DNA of 59,871 nt, taken from contig URVB01000019.1 of assembly GCA_900551075.1 (NCBI GenBank), positions 1 to 59,871 on the forward strand, read 5' to 3'. This stretch comes from an uncultured Blautia sp. (GTDB taxonomy: Bacteria > Bacillota > Clostridia > Lachnospirales > Lachnospiraceae). A program made the translations under genes and the position numbers. Shown one piece after another: positions 26,457 to 34,696 of this stretch; position 1 is the stretch's first letter; each line of letters begins with the position of its first letter. The notes under the pieces are model-generated. The model saw only the letters and a program-made list of their open reading frames with translations, had not been told where the DNA came from and searched no databases.

Positions 26457-26669
26457 ATGATGCCCCTGACAATGGCAAAAACAGGTGATACCGTTACAAT
26501 TATGAGAATAACCGGAAAGGATGAAGTTCGTCAGCATTTGGCTGAACTCGGCTTTGTGGTGGGTACCGGGATCACAGTAGTAAATGAAATGGGCGGAAAT
26601 CTGATTCTGCAGGTGAAGGACAGTCGTGTGGCATTGGACAAAACCATGGCCAATCGGATTATGATTTAA
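26457..26669 (+). CDS. feoA: FeoA-family protein (first)
   Basis: A 70-residue SH3-like FeoA protein, a small cytoplasmic partner of the ferrous iron transporter FeoB. The fold is recognisable by V-R-Q-H-L-A-E-L-G-F-V-V-G-T, the stretch N-L-I-L-Q-V-K-D-S-R-V-A-L-D, and the final A-N-R-I-M. The ATG at 26457 (another directly after) has AAGGAGG 5 bases upstream; the longer frame to 26301 runs across the promoter and is rejected. It is followed by a second feoA and then feoB. Confidence 0.9.
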   Translation: MMPLTMAKTGDTVTIMRITGKDEVRQHLAELGFVVGTGITVVNEMGGNLILQVKDSRVALDKTMANRIMI

Positions 26670-26695
26670 CTTAATTGAGGTGAGGAGGAGCTTTA

Positions 26696-26917
26696 ATGAA
26701 AACGCTGAAGGACGTAAAGGTTGGCGAAAATGCTACAGTAACGAAGCTGCATGGCGAAGGTCCTGTAAAACGCCGCATTATGGATATGGGGATTACGAAA
26801 GGCGTAGAAATCCATGTGCGTAAGGTCGCCCCGTTGGGAGATCCGATGGAATTGAATATCCGCGGTTATGAATTATCTGTACGTAAAGCGGATGCGGAAA
26901 TGATTGAAGTGCAGTAA
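26696..26917 (+). CDS. feoA: FeoA-family protein (second)
   Basis: A 73-residue FeoA protein, with V-K-R-R-I-M-D-M-G-I-T-K-G near residue 27 and the closing R-G-Y-E-L-S-V-R-K-A-D-A. It differs well from the first FeoA, so the pair is probably an old duplication rather than a recent copy. The ATG at 26696 follows GAGGAGG. Two FeoA genes before feoB are common in Clostridia. Confidence 0.92.
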   Translation: MKTLKDVKVGENATVTKLHGEGPVKRRIMDMGITKGVEIHVRKVAPLGDPMELNIRGYELSVRKADAEMIEVQ

Positions 26918-26992
26918 TGGCAAAAGGCGGTAAGACCGCTGTTTTTTTAGAACTGACGGTTAGAATCTGCTAACTGTAGGAGGGAGATTATC

Positions 26993-29191
26993 ATGGAATT
27001 AAAAATTGCTTTGGCAGGTAATCCGAACTGCGGCAAAACAACGCTGTTCAACAGCCTGACCGGATCGAACCAGTACGTAGGCAACTGGCCTGGCGTTACG
27101 GTTGAAAAAAAGGAAGGACATCTGAAAGGAAATAAAGAAGTAGTCATCCAGGATTTGCCCGGTATTTATTCTTTATCTCCGTATACGTTAGAGGAAGTGG
27201 TTTCCAGAACCTATCTGGTAACAGAAAAACCAGATGCGATTCTGAATATTGTAGATGGTACGAACATTGAGCGTAACCTGTATCTTACCACGCAGCTTTT
27301 GGAGCTTGGACTTCCGGTAGTCGTAGCAGTAAACATGATTGACCTGGTACGTAAGAACGGCGACCAGATTGATCTGGCGAAACTCAGTAAGGCTCTTGGC
27401 TGTGAAGTGGTGGAAATGAGTGCTCTGAAATCTCAGGGAAGCAGGGAAGCTTCAGAAAAGGCAGTTGCAGCGGCAAAGGCACACCGTGCAGGAAAACCGG
27501 CACAGACCTTTACCGGAAGTGTGGAAAATGCAATCAGTCAGATTGAAGCTGCCATTATCAATAAGGTGGATGAACAGTATCTTCGCTGGTATGCAGTGAA
27601 GGTCTTTGAGAGAGATGAAAGAATTCTGGCAGACCTGAGGCTGGATGGCAGCCTGACCGGAGAAATCGAATCTTATATTGCAAAATGTGAAAAAGAACTG
27701 GATGATGATGCGGAGAGTATTATCACCAATCAGAGATATACTTACATCAGCGGTATTGTGGAAAAGGCCGTCAGAAAGAAGGCTGCAAAGCACAGTCTTT
27801 CCACCTCCGATAAGATTGACCGCATTGTAACGAACCGCATTCTGGCACTTCCGATTTTTGCGGTTGTCATGTTCTGCGTATATGCGGTTGCAATGGGCGG
27901 CTGGAAGATTTCTATCGGGACTTTCGGTACTGACTGGGCAAATGATGTGCTGTTCGGTGAATGGGTGCCGAATGCTGTAGACAGCATTTTAAGTACACTT
28001 GGCGTGAATGACATACTGTACAGTCTGATTCAGGATGGCATTGTAGCCGGCGTCGGCGCTGTGCTTGGTTTCGTACCGCAGATGCTGGTATTGTTCTTCC
28101 TTCTGGCGATTATGGAAGATATCGGATATATGGCTCGTGTAGCGTTTATCATGGACCGTATTTTCCGTCGTTTCGGCCTTTCCGGCAAGAGCTTTATTCC
28201 TATGCTGGTAGCTACAGGCTGCGGCGTGCCCGGAATCATGGCTTCCCGTACGATTGAGCAGGATCGTGACCGTAAGATGACGATTATGACGACGGGATTT
28301 ATTCCCTGCGGTGCCAAAATGCCGATCATCGGTCTGTTTGCGGGTGCTATTTTCGGGGGCTCCTCTCTTGTTGCGACCTCTGCCTTTTTTATTGGAATCG
28401 CGGCAGTTGTTATTTCCGGTATCATGCTGAAGAAATTCAGGGTATTTGCCGGTGAACCGGCCCCGTTTGTTATGGAGCTTCCGGCTTATCATCTTCCTTC
28501 CATGGGCAACGTACTCCGTGCCACATGGGAGCGCGGCTGGTCCTTTATTAAGAGAGCAGGCACCATTATCCTGCTGAGCTCTATCGTACTCTGGTTCTTG
28601 CAGGGCTTCGGTTTTGTGGACGGACATTTCGGCATGGTGGAGGACAACAACACGTCTCTTCTGGCAGCTATCGGAAACGCAGTTGCATGGATATTCGTTC
28701 CGCTGGGCTGGGTTGGAGATATGGCCTGGAAAGCGACGGTGGCGACCGTGACCGGTCTGATTGCAAAGGAAGAGGTAGTCAATACCTTTGGCGTTCTGTA
28801 CCAGTACGGCGGCGAGCTTTCTGAATCCGGGGATGAGATATGGAAATTGATCGCAGCGGACTTTACAGCTCTGAGCGCTTACAGCTTTATGATTTTCAAC
28901 CTTCTTTGTGCTCCGTGCTTCGCAGCAATGGGCGCGATCAAGCGTGAGATGAACAATGCAAAATGGACATGGGCAGCAATCGGCTATATGTGCGGATTTG
29001 CTTATGTCATCTCTATGATCGTTTATCAGATCGGCGGGCTGCTCACAGGAGAAGCAGGGTTCAACATCTTTACTGTTGTTGCGGCCGCTCTGCTGGCAGG
29101 ACTTTTGTATCTGTTGTTCCGTAAGGGCTATCGGCCGGCTGAGGGACATTATGCAGTGGAAGGCTACGGGAAAAAGAAAGCGGCTGCATAA
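26993..29191 (+). CDS. feoB: Ferrous iron transporter B
   Basis: A 732-residue membrane GTPase moving Fe2+ across the membrane. The N-terminal G domain shows G-N-P-N-C-G-K-T-T (residues 8-16), D-L-P-G near 54 and N-M-I-D near 115. A helical linker follows to about 270. The membrane half has the two Gate regions, with G-Y-M-A-R-V-A-F-I-M-D near 378 and G-C-G-V-P-G-I-M-A-S-R-T near 407. Full length. The ATG at 26993 follows GGAGGGAG. It is co-transcribed with feoA genes and the Cys-rich peptide. Confidence 0.97.
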   Translation: MELKIALAGNPNCGKTTLFNSLTGSNQYVGNWPGVTVEKKEGHLKGNKEVVIQDLPGIYSLSPYTLEEVVSRTYLVTEKPDAILNIVDGTNIERNLYLTTQLLELGLPVVVAVNMIDLVRKNGDQIDLAKLSKALGCEVVEMSALKSQGSREASEKAVAAAKAHRAGKPAQTFTGSVENAISQIEAAIINKVDEQYLRWYAVKVFERDERILADLRLDGSLTGEIESYIAKCEKELDDDAESIITNQRYTYISGIVEKAVRKKAAKHSLSTSDKIDRIVTNRILALPIFAVVMFCVYAVAMGGWKISIGTFGTDWANDVLFGEWVPNAVDSILSTLGVNDILYSLIQDGIVAGVGAVLGFVPQMLVLFFLLAIMEDIGYMARVAFIMDRIFRRFGLSGKSFIPMLVATGCGVPGIMASRTIEQDRDRKMTIMTTGFIPCGAKMPIIGLFAGAIFGGSSLVATSAFFIGIAAVVISGIMLKKFRVFAGEPAPFVMELPAYHLPSMGNVLRATWERGWSFIKRAGTIILLSSIVLWFLQGFGFVDGHFGMVEDNNTSLLAAIGNAVAWIFVPLGWVGDMAWKATVATVTGLIAKEEVVNTFGVLYQYGGELSESGDEIWKLIAADFTALSAYSFMIFNLLCAPCFAAMGAIKREMNNAKWTWAAIGYMCGFAYVISMIVYQIGGLLTGEAGFNIFTVVAAALLAGLLYLLFRKGYRPAEGHYAVEGYGKKKAAA

Positions 29192-29220
29192 AGAAAGCTG
29201 TTCAAAAAAGGAGGGAAAAT

Positions 29221-29391
29221 ATGCCTGGGATTCTTGGAAATATAATTGTATTGCTGGTTTTGGCTGCTGCGGTTGTATTTGCAGTGCGTTCCATACGGAA
29301 ATCGCATAAGGAAGGTTCTCATTGTTCAGGCGGCTGCAGTAAATGCGGCGGCTGCGGCGGCAATTCGAAGAAGAGGTCAGAAAGGCTGTAG
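29221..29391 (+). CDS. FeoB-associated Cys-rich membrane peptide
   Basis: A 56-residue peptide. Residues 4-22 form one membrane helix (I-L-G-N-I-I-V-L-L-V-L-A-A), followed by basic residues and a C-terminal cluster C-S-G-G-C-S-K-C-G-G-C-G-G, four cysteines in C-x3-C-x2-C-x2-C spacing. It matches the known small FeoB-associated Cys-rich proteins of Firmicutes, thought to aid iron handling. The ATG at 29221 follows AAAGGAGGG, 29 bases after feoB. Confidence 0.88.
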   Translation: MPGILGNIIVLLVLAAAVVFAVRSIRKSHKEGSHCSGGCSKCGGCGGNSKKRSERL

Positions 29392-29455
29392 AAGCACAGA
29401 GCCTTCAGATTACGGATGTTCAGGGATAATGTAAATATATAAGATAGAATCCTGC

Positions 29456-29488
29456 CAGGGGACACTTCACATAAAGAAGTGTCCCCTG
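29456..29488 (+). terminator. Terminator hairpin after the feo operon
   Basis: A perfect 13-bp stem (CAGGGGACACTTC at 29456-29468 with its complement at 29476-29488) and 7-base loop; the T-tract after it is short. From here to 29590 nothing else is evident. Confidence 0.75.
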
Positions 29489-29596
29489 CTGCATTTATAG
29501 TGATGGCAGAACAAACAAATAAAGCAGGACTCTTTTTCGTTTAATTTCGACATAAACACATGCAAAGAAGCTATTTGAGACACGAACAGATAAAAC

Positions 29597-29646
29597 TTGA
29601 CAAACGTCTCGTATATGGTACAATTTAAAAAAGAATCATATATGAT
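29597..29646 (+). promoter_or_regulatory. Promoter and palindromic operator of the ParB-like/XRE gene pair
   Basis: TTGACA (29597-29602), a 16-bp spacer and TACAAT (29619-29624). A perfect 12-bp palindrome, ATCATATATGAT, lies at 29635-29646 just after the start region. TATATGGTACA (29612-29622) overlaps the -10 and resembles TATATGATACA in the palindrome region (29639-29649). Binding by the downstream XRE protein is an inference. Confidence 0.65.
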
Positions 29647-29667
29647 ACATATGGAAAGGAGAAACGT

Positions 29668-30399
29668 GTGAACGAGGCATTTAAAGTGATTTTAAACCTG
29701 AACACATGCGGAAAAAAAGAAAATGAAATACTAACAGAAAAGATCGATCATTTACTTATGAATTTTGGTATCAGAAATATCGGGCCGGGCAATTATTATG
29801 TTCCCCTGAATCCAAGGAACAGGGATCATGCAGTGTTTTTGGCCGGGAAAGTGCTGAAAGAAGCAATATGGTTACAGAATATTTTGATACAGCTACAGGT
29901 CTGTCATCGGACGGATGTGTGTTCGCTCCCACATATTAAGACGGACCGTATGGCTTCTCCGGCAGAAGAAAAATGGAAGTATTACGAAAACTATTATAAA
30001 GCAACGAAGCATTTGGCACATGCTTTGGTGGTTGACGAAAACCGCCAGCTTCGGGATGGGTATATTTCTTATCTGCTGGCTGTGAAGTACCATCTTCGGC
30101 CTGAGGTTTACGAAGCCCTTTCTGATCAGCCCCTTGCGAAGCTGGTAATCGGGAGACACGTAGGAGCTTCGGGAGGAAGATATATCATAAGGAATAAGCA
30201 GGCCTATTGTTGGAGATATACTTTGGAGAGGGCGGTGGTGCCCGGAGATATTCTGGAGGTGTATACCGGAAAAGGCCGGGCATATATGTGTGTGGAGAAA
30301 ATCGAATATGCCGCGGGTACGGATTTCTGCAGAGAACATTTTAAAGTAAGACGGCATATGGGCATTCGCATGGAGTTACAGAAAACGGTGAATGGTTAG
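29668..30399 (+). CDS. Uncharacterised protein with ParB-like and DUF5839-like segments
   Basis: A 243-residue soluble protein not confidently recognised. Residues 120-145 read V-V-D-E-N-R-Q-L-R-D-G-Y-I-S-Y-L-L-A, a pattern seen in ParB/Srx-like folds. Residues 175-225 (C-W-R-Y-T then G-D-I-L-E-V-Y-T-G-K-G-R-A-Y) recall DUF5839 proteins, from memory. The first 100 residues, rich in charge with two Cys, match nothing known to me. The GTG at 29668 follows AAAGGAGAAA. It is 8 bases from an XRE gene and shares its promoter. Confidence 0.7.
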   Translation: MNEAFKVILNLNTCGKKENEILTEKIDHLLMNFGIRNIGPGNYYVPLNPRNRDHAVFLAGKVLKEAIWLQNILIQLQVCHRTDVCSLPHIKTDRMASPAEEKWKYYENYYKATKHLAHALVVDENRQLRDGYISYLLAVKYHLRPEVYEALSDQPLAKLVIGRHVGASGGRYIIRNKQAYCWRYTLERAVVPGDILEVYTGKGRAYMCVEKIEYAAGTDFCREHFKVRRHMGIRMELQKTVNG

Positions 30400-30407
30400 A
30401 CGATAAA

Positions 30408-30716
30408 ATGGAGAATACGCTTATGAGAAAAGATATGGGTATTATTTATACTATAGGCAATGAACAGATCAGGATAGAGAGGACACAGAGGGAAACAAGA
30501 GAGAAGATCATACAGAGGTATGTAAGCTGCAGAAAGGCAAGGCATATGACACAGGCCGAGCTTGCCGGGAGAGCAGGAATTCCCAGGTCCAATATTACCC
30601 GGTTTGAGAGCGGGAATTACAATCCCTCTCTTGAGATGATGGTGAGAATTGCGGCTGCACTTGGTATGCGGCTGATTTTTGATCTGAGGGAGAATGATTG
30701 CGTAAATGGAGAGTGA
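30408..30716 (+). CDS. XRE-family helix-turn-helix protein
   Basis: A 102-residue protein with an XRE (Cro/C1) HTH at about residues 40-92: M-T-Q-A-E-L-A-G-R-A-G-I-P-R-S-N-I-T-R-F-E-S-G. It ends with L-G-M-R-L-I-F-D-L, as in HigA-type antitoxins and similar small regulators. The ATG at 30423 has a GGAG ribosome-binding site 9 bases upstream and may be the true start; 30408 has a weak site. Probably co-transcribed with the preceding gene; the pair resembles a toxin-antitoxin arrangement but no toxin fold is recognised. Confidence 0.8.
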   Translation: MENTLMRKDMGIIYTIGNEQIRIERTQRETREKIIQRYVSCRKARHMTQAELAGRAGIPRSNITRFESGNYNPSLEMMVRIAAALGMRLIFDLRENDCVNGE

Positions 30717-30756
30717 ATATCCCGTTTTTTAATCTGTATAAAAATCACGAAATGGG

Positions 30757-30864
30757 TTGACAACTTTCTTTGTCAATGTTATAGTACTTATGACAAGAAA
30801 AATTGTCAAAATGACAAAAATAATTGCGAAAGGAAATAAAGAAATGTCTATTTGGAAATTGTCA
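30757..30864 (+). promoter_or_regulatory. Promoter with repeated TGACAA/TTGTCA palindromes
   Basis: TTGACA (30757-30762), a 17-bp spacer and TATAGT (30780-30785). TTGACAA (30757-30763) and TTGTCAA (30770-30776) form one palindrome with a 6-base centre covering the -35. TGACAA (30791-30796) and TTGTCA (30803-30808) form a second with the same 6-base centre. Single half sites are at 30812-30817 and 30859-30864. Likely operators for the XRE regulator that follows. Confidence 0.75.
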
Positions 30865-30871
30865 GAAAATT

Positions 30872-30892
30872 AGGGGGGGGGTAAAAAGGTTG
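30872..30892 (+). promoter_or_regulatory. G9 tract serving as ribosome-binding site before a TTG start
   Basis: Nine consecutive G (30873-30881) lie 8 bases ahead of the TTG start of the XRE gene and are its only Shine-Dalgarno-like sequence. A 9-codon open frame with its own AAAGGA site (30844-30873) ends exactly at the first G of the tract. Confidence 0.5.
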
Positions 30893-31105
30893 CCGTTAAA
30901 CAATCGTTTAAAAGAACATCGTGCACGGCTGGGGATAAACCAGTCCGAACTTGGAAAGAGAAGCGGTGTGTCACGCCAGACCATCAGTCTGATCGAGAGG
31001 GGAGATTATTCGCCCTCTGTGACGCTGGCACTGAAGCTGGCCGGGATTTTTGAGGTTTCTGTAGAAGATATTTTTTCTTATGCGGATGAGGAGGACGGAG
31101 AATGA
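30890..31105 (+). CDS. XRE-family regulator of the DUF3169/ABC operon
   Basis: A 71-residue protein that is almost only an XRE HTH: residues 4-60, with I-N-Q-S-E-L-G-K-R-S-G-V-S-R-Q-T-I-S-L-I-E-R-G-D-Y-S-P-S. The end V-S-V-E-D-I-F-S-Y is typical of small YozG-like regulators. The TTG at 30890 is chosen because upstream codons from 30824 are not HTH-like. Its stop overlaps the DUF3169 start in ATGA. Paired palindromes in its promoter suggest autorepression. Confidence 0.88.
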   Translation: MPLNNRLKEHRARLGINQSELGKRSGVSRQTISLIERGDYSPSVTLALKLAGIFEVSVEDIFSYADEEDGE

Positions 31106-31890
31106 AAGCAGAAAAGAAGACAATGAATACATACCTGAAATTTGGACTGAAAATTCTGGCATTTGCGTTCGCGGGAGGCCTGCTTGGTTTGGGAAGTGTT
31201 TATTTTGGTATTTATTCCCTGGGCGGGCTCGTGGAGGCTGCGGCGAATGTGGTTCGGGAATATCTGCTGCCTGTTCAGGCGCTCTTTTTCATTCTTGCTG
31301 TGTTGATAGGAGAACCGGTTCTGTATAAATATCGCGCTCTTGGAAGACAACTGGAGGATGCGGAGGATGAGCAGAGCGACAGGATTGAGTATGAGATGGA
31401 GCGGGTAAGCTCAGTGGGGATGACATCCAGTATTGCCGGAATGGTGCTTGCTATGATTCTTCTGTCCACAGGATATTCTATGGAGTACATAGAGTCTCTC
31501 AGCACAAGCGGAAACAGAATTCTGCTTGCAGTATTTGTAGTGTTTATCCTGAACTGTATTTATAATGGTTTCTGGCAGGTCCGCTATGTAAAAAGCGTAC
31601 AGAAAATTTATCCGAAGCAGAAGGCGGATATTGCATCCGTGAAATTTCAGGAGCAATGGCTGGAAAGCTGCGATGAGGCAGAACGGGAGATGATCTATCA
31701 GGCATCCTACCGGACGTATCTCTGTATCCATAAACTGGTGTCGGTTCTGGCAGTTATTGCAATGCTGAGTCATCTGTTCTGGAACACCGGTATCATGGCT
31801 GTGGTTATGGTGGGAATCGTATGGATTACCATGACGGCCGCTTATTGCCGTGCATGTGTCAAAAAGAAAGGAAGTAAGCTGAATACATGA
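31102..31890 (+). CDS. DUF3169 family membrane protein
   Basis: A 262-residue membrane protein with six hydrophobic helices in three pairs (about residues 12-34, 45-66, 101-121, 135-155, 210-229, 233-250). The layout and position directly after a small XRE regulator fit the DUF3169 family, found next to ABC exporters in Firmicutes. A cytoplasmic acidic loop (E-D-A-E-D-E-Q-S-D) follows helix 2. It overlaps both neighbours by 4 bases. Function is unknown; it may be a component or modulator of the exporter. Confidence 0.82.
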   Translation: MKAEKKTMNTYLKFGLKILAFAFAGGLLGLGSVYFGIYSLGGLVEAAANVVREYLLPVQALFFILAVLIGEPVLYKYRALGRQLEDAEDEQSDRIEYEMERVSSVGMTSSIAGMVLAMILLSTGYSMEYIESLSTSGNRILLAVFVVFILNCIYNGFWQVRYVKSVQKIYPKQKADIASVKFQEQWLESCDEAEREMIYQASYRTYLCIHKLVSVLAVIAMLSHLFWNTGIMAVVMVGIVWITMTAAYCRACVKKKGSKLNT

Positions 31891-32804
31891 AATTAGAGGT
31901 CAGAAATTTGTCAAAGACATTCGGTATGAATGAGGTGCTCCATGGAATTTCGTTTGCGGTAGAAAGCGGCAGTGCGCTGGGGCTTCTTGGCCGCAACGGT
32001 GCGGGAAAGACTACGACCATCCGTATTTTAATGGATGTATTTAAAAGCAGCAGCGGAAGCGTTCTGCTGGATGGGAAGCCCTTTGTACCGGGAGAGCATC
32101 AGATTGGTTATCTTCCGGAGGAGCGGGGACTTTATCCGAAAAAAACAGTCAGTGAACAACTGGTTTACCTGGGGATGCTTCGAGGCTTAAGTATGAAGGC
32201 CGCGAAGGAAAAAACAAAAAAATGGCTGAAGCGAATGGGTGTTTCCGAATACGAAAACAGGAAGCTGGAAACTCTGTCAAAGGGAAACCAGCAGAAGGTA
32301 CAGCTCGCACAGACCTTGCTCTGTGATCCGGACATTATTATTCTGGATGAGCCGTTTTCCGGTCTGGACCCTGTAAATTCCCAGATTTTAAAGGATGTGA
32401 TCAAAGAGCAGATCCAAATCGGCAGGCTGGTGATCTTTTCCAGCCATCAGATGAGTTATGTGGAAGAATTCTGTGAGGAAATTGCAATTCTAAACCATGG
32501 ACAGGTGGTACTGTCCGGTAATTTAAGGGAGATCAAAAGAGAGTTTGGGCGGGACCGCCTGGTCTTATCCAGCTTGGAAGAAGCTCCGAAGGAGCTGGCG
32601 GTGCGTTTGCGGGATACGTTTTCTGATCTGGCGGAAGTGGAGAAGATACAGAAGGATCGTGTCATTATTCGTAAGAAACAGCCGGAAAATAAAGCGGTTG
32701 TATTGAAACGGCTTATCGAGCAGGATGTGGATCTGGAATTTTTCGGGCTGTATGAGCCGTCCCTGAATGATATTTTTGTGGAAAGGGCAGGTGATGAGGC
32801 ATGA
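31887..32804 (+). CDS. ABC transporter ATP-binding protein, NatA-like
   Basis: A 305-residue ABC ATPase. Walker A is G-R-N-G-A-G-K-T-T near residue 35, signature L-S-K-G-N-Q-Q-K near 130, Walker B I-I-I-L-D-E-P-F-S-G-L-D-P near 150, and the switch His in F-S-S-H-Q-M near 188. The C-terminal 90-residue extension and the G-Y-L-P-E-E-R-G-L-Y Q-loop segment are typical of the NatA/YhaQ group (sodium or drug efflux). It is coupled by 4-base overlaps to both neighbours. Confidence 0.92.
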   Translation: MKLEVRNLSKTFGMNEVLHGISFAVESGSALGLLGRNGAGKTTTIRILMDVFKSSSGSVLLDGKPFVPGEHQIGYLPEERGLYPKKTVSEQLVYLGMLRGLSMKAAKEKTKKWLKRMGVSEYENRKLETLSKGNQQKVQLAQTLLCDPDIIILDEPFSGLDPVNSQILKDVIKEQIQIGRLVIFSSHQMSYVEEFCEEIAILNHGQVVLSGNLREIKREFGRDRLVLSSLEEAPKELAVRLRDTFSDLAEVEKIQKDRVIIRKKQPENKAVVLKRLIEQDVDLEFFGLYEPSLNDIFVERAGDEA

Positions 32805-34030
32805 AACAGTTTATGACGGTATTAAAATTTGAGCTGAATAACTATTTCAAAAACAAAAGCTTCATGCTGACCACGGTGATACTGGCAGTGCTTATGGCAG
32901 GGATTATTATTGTTCCCACCTTTATTCCCGGGCTGCTGAATGACTCACAGGGAAAAGGCCGGGAAGCGGAGACTGCTCAGTACGGCACTCTTGGAATCTG
33001 TGTCAATACGGAGGAAGTGAAGAATGTGGAAGAGCTTCTGGATATGATTCCGGCAGAGTGGAAAATCTATGAAGACAGCGGGGCGGTAAAAGAGGCTGTC
33101 GGGCGGGAGGAGATTGAGGCAGGCTTTGTTTTGCAAAGCGCTCTGGAGGCCACCTATGTAGTAGATAATCTGTCCATGACGGACAGTCTTTCCGATGTAT
33201 TTTGCGAAAGCCTGGAGCAATATCAGAAGCAGCAGTATCTCACAGAAAAGGGCTTGAGTCCGCAGGAGGCAGCGGCAGCAGAGGGTCTTACAGCCAGTCT
33301 GACTCCGGAAATCCTGGGCAAAAACAGCGCCCGCAATTACGGTTATACCTATGCGTTGGTATTTATTGTTTATATTCTTATTATTTTTTATGGACAGATG
33401 ATTGCCGTATCCGTTACAACAGAAAAGAGTAACCGTGCAATCGAAATTCTCGTGACCAGTGTCAGCTCCAACAGCCTGATCTTTGGAAAGGTGCTGGCAG
33501 GAGCCATTGCAGGTGTTCTGCAGGCGGTTCTGATCTTAGGAGCCGGATTTGCCTCATATCATGTTTTTCAGGATGCCTGGGGAGGTATGCTGGATTTCCT
33601 GTTTCGGATTCCGGCCAGGGTGTTGGCTGCCTATGCGGTGTTTGGAATATTAAGCTATCTGCTTTATGCCTTTATATTCGGAACCCTGGGAGCCATGGTC
33701 TCTAAGACCGAGGATATCAGCAAAAGCTCCACGCCGGTCACGATGATTTATATTGCTTCGTTCCTGATTGCTATGTTTGGCCTGACGGAAAGTGACAGTC
33801 TTCTGATGAAGATTGCTTCGTTTATCCCCTTTACCTCCGGTAACGCCATGTTTATCCGTATTTCTATGGGAAGCGTAGCAGTCTGGGAAATCATTCTTTC
33901 GGCGGCAGTACTTATCCTGTCCTGTGCAGTCGCCGGGATTTTTGCCGCAAAGCTGTTCCGTTTCGGTACACTGCACTACGGCAATCCAATCAAGCTCACT
34001 CATGCAGTGAAAAATCTTAAGCGGCAGTAA
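32801..34030 (+). CDS. ABC-2 type permease, NatB-like
   Basis: A 409-residue permease with one N-terminal helix (residues 20-44), a long extracytoplasmic domain to about 180, then five or six helices. Motifs such as A-V-S-V-T-T-E-K-S-N-R-A-I-E-I-L-V-T-S-V near 204 identify the NatB/YhaP family. It partners the preceding ATPase. The terminator-like stem at 34100-34127 ends the unit. Confidence 0.9.
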   Translation: MKQFMTVLKFELNNYFKNKSFMLTTVILAVLMAGIIIVPTFIPGLLNDSQGKGREAETAQYGTLGICVNTEEVKNVEELLDMIPAEWKIYEDSGAVKEAVGREEIEAGFVLQSALEATYVVDNLSMTDSLSDVFCESLEQYQKQQYLTEKGLSPQEAAAAEGLTASLTPEILGKNSARNYGYTYALVFIVYILIIFYGQMIAVSVTTEKSNRAIEILVTSVSSNSLIFGKVLAGAIAGVLQAVLILGAGFASYHVFQDAWGGMLDFLFRIPARVLAAYAVFGILSYLLYAFIFGTLGAMVSKTEDISKSSTPVTMIYIASFLIAMFGLTESDSLLMKIASFIPFTSGNAMFIRISMGSVAVWEIILSAAVLILSCAVAGIFAAKLFRFGTLHYGNPIKLTHAVKNLKRQ

Positions 34031-34099
34031 GTGCGGGCGGATATTTCCATTCAGACGCATAAATTCCTGCTATTCCGTATATCTTAATAGTAATTTCAT

Positions 34100-34136
34100 G
34101 AGGCTGGTACAGGCAATGACCAGCCTCGAATTTTAT
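34100..34136 (+). terminator. Terminator after the XRE-DUF3169-ABC operon
   Basis: GAGGCTGGT (34100-34108) pairs with ACCAGCCTC (34119-34127); AATTTTAT follows. Confidence 0.75.
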
Positions 34137-34153
34137 ATACGGAGGAATTTATT

Positions 34154-34588
34154 ATGTGGGGATTTTTGGTCGCATTGATTTCCGGTGCACTAATGAGTAT
34201 CCAGGGGGTTTTCAATACTGAAGTCACAAAACAGAGCAGCCTCTGGGTTTCTACGGGCTGGGTCCAGTTTTCAGCCTTCCTGGTCTGTGTTCTGGCATGG
34301 CTGTTTACGGGAAGAGACAGCATTTCTGCTCTGTGGCAGGTAGAAAACAAATATACTCTGCTGGGTGGTGTGATCGGAGCCTTTATTACGATTACGGTTA
34401 TCCAGAGTATGAGTGCACTGGGTCCTGCCAGGGCGGCCATGCTGATTGTTGTCGCTCAGCTTGCAGTCGCTTATGTGATTGAATTGTTCGGAATGTTCGG
34501 CACAGACAGACAGCCGTTTGAGTGGCGCAAGATTATCGGAATGCTCATTGCAATTGCCGGCATTGTTATTTTTAAGTGGGAAAATTAA
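34154..34588 (+). CDS. YdcZ-like (DUF606) DMT-family membrane protein
   Basis: A 144-residue small membrane protein with five hydrophobic helices, a single-domain relative of the drug/metabolite transporters. G-A-L-M-S-I-Q-G-V-F-N near residue 11 and the closing segment G-M-L-I-A-I-A-G-I-V-I-F-K-W are typical of the DUF606/YdcZ family. Such proteins may work as homodimers. The ATG at 34154 follows GGAGG. Substrate unknown. Confidence 0.88.
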   Translation: MWGFLVALISGALMSIQGVFNTEVTKQSSLWVSTGWVQFSAFLVCVLAWLFTGRDSISALWQVENKYTLLGGVIGAFITITVIQSMSALGPARAAMLIVVAQLAVAYVIELFGMFGTDRQPFEWRKIIGMLIAIAGIVIFKWEN

Positions 34589-34696
34589 GAGTTTCCTATT
34601 GTAAAATTTGTAATAATTCGTTAAAATAAGACATGGTTAGTATGAGAATCGGGGGGAGTCTGCCGTAAAAAATGGCAGAGGAGTGAACCGGTCATC

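Noticed and set aside
27989..29149. 386-codon minus-strand frame opposite feoB
   Set aside because: Shadow of feoB; charged low-complexity composition and no family features.
30824..30889. Longer N-terminus for the XRE regulator from a TTG at 30824
   Set aside because: The extra 22 residues cross the leader and G-tract and are unlike any HTH protein start; TTG at 30890 begins the fold directly.
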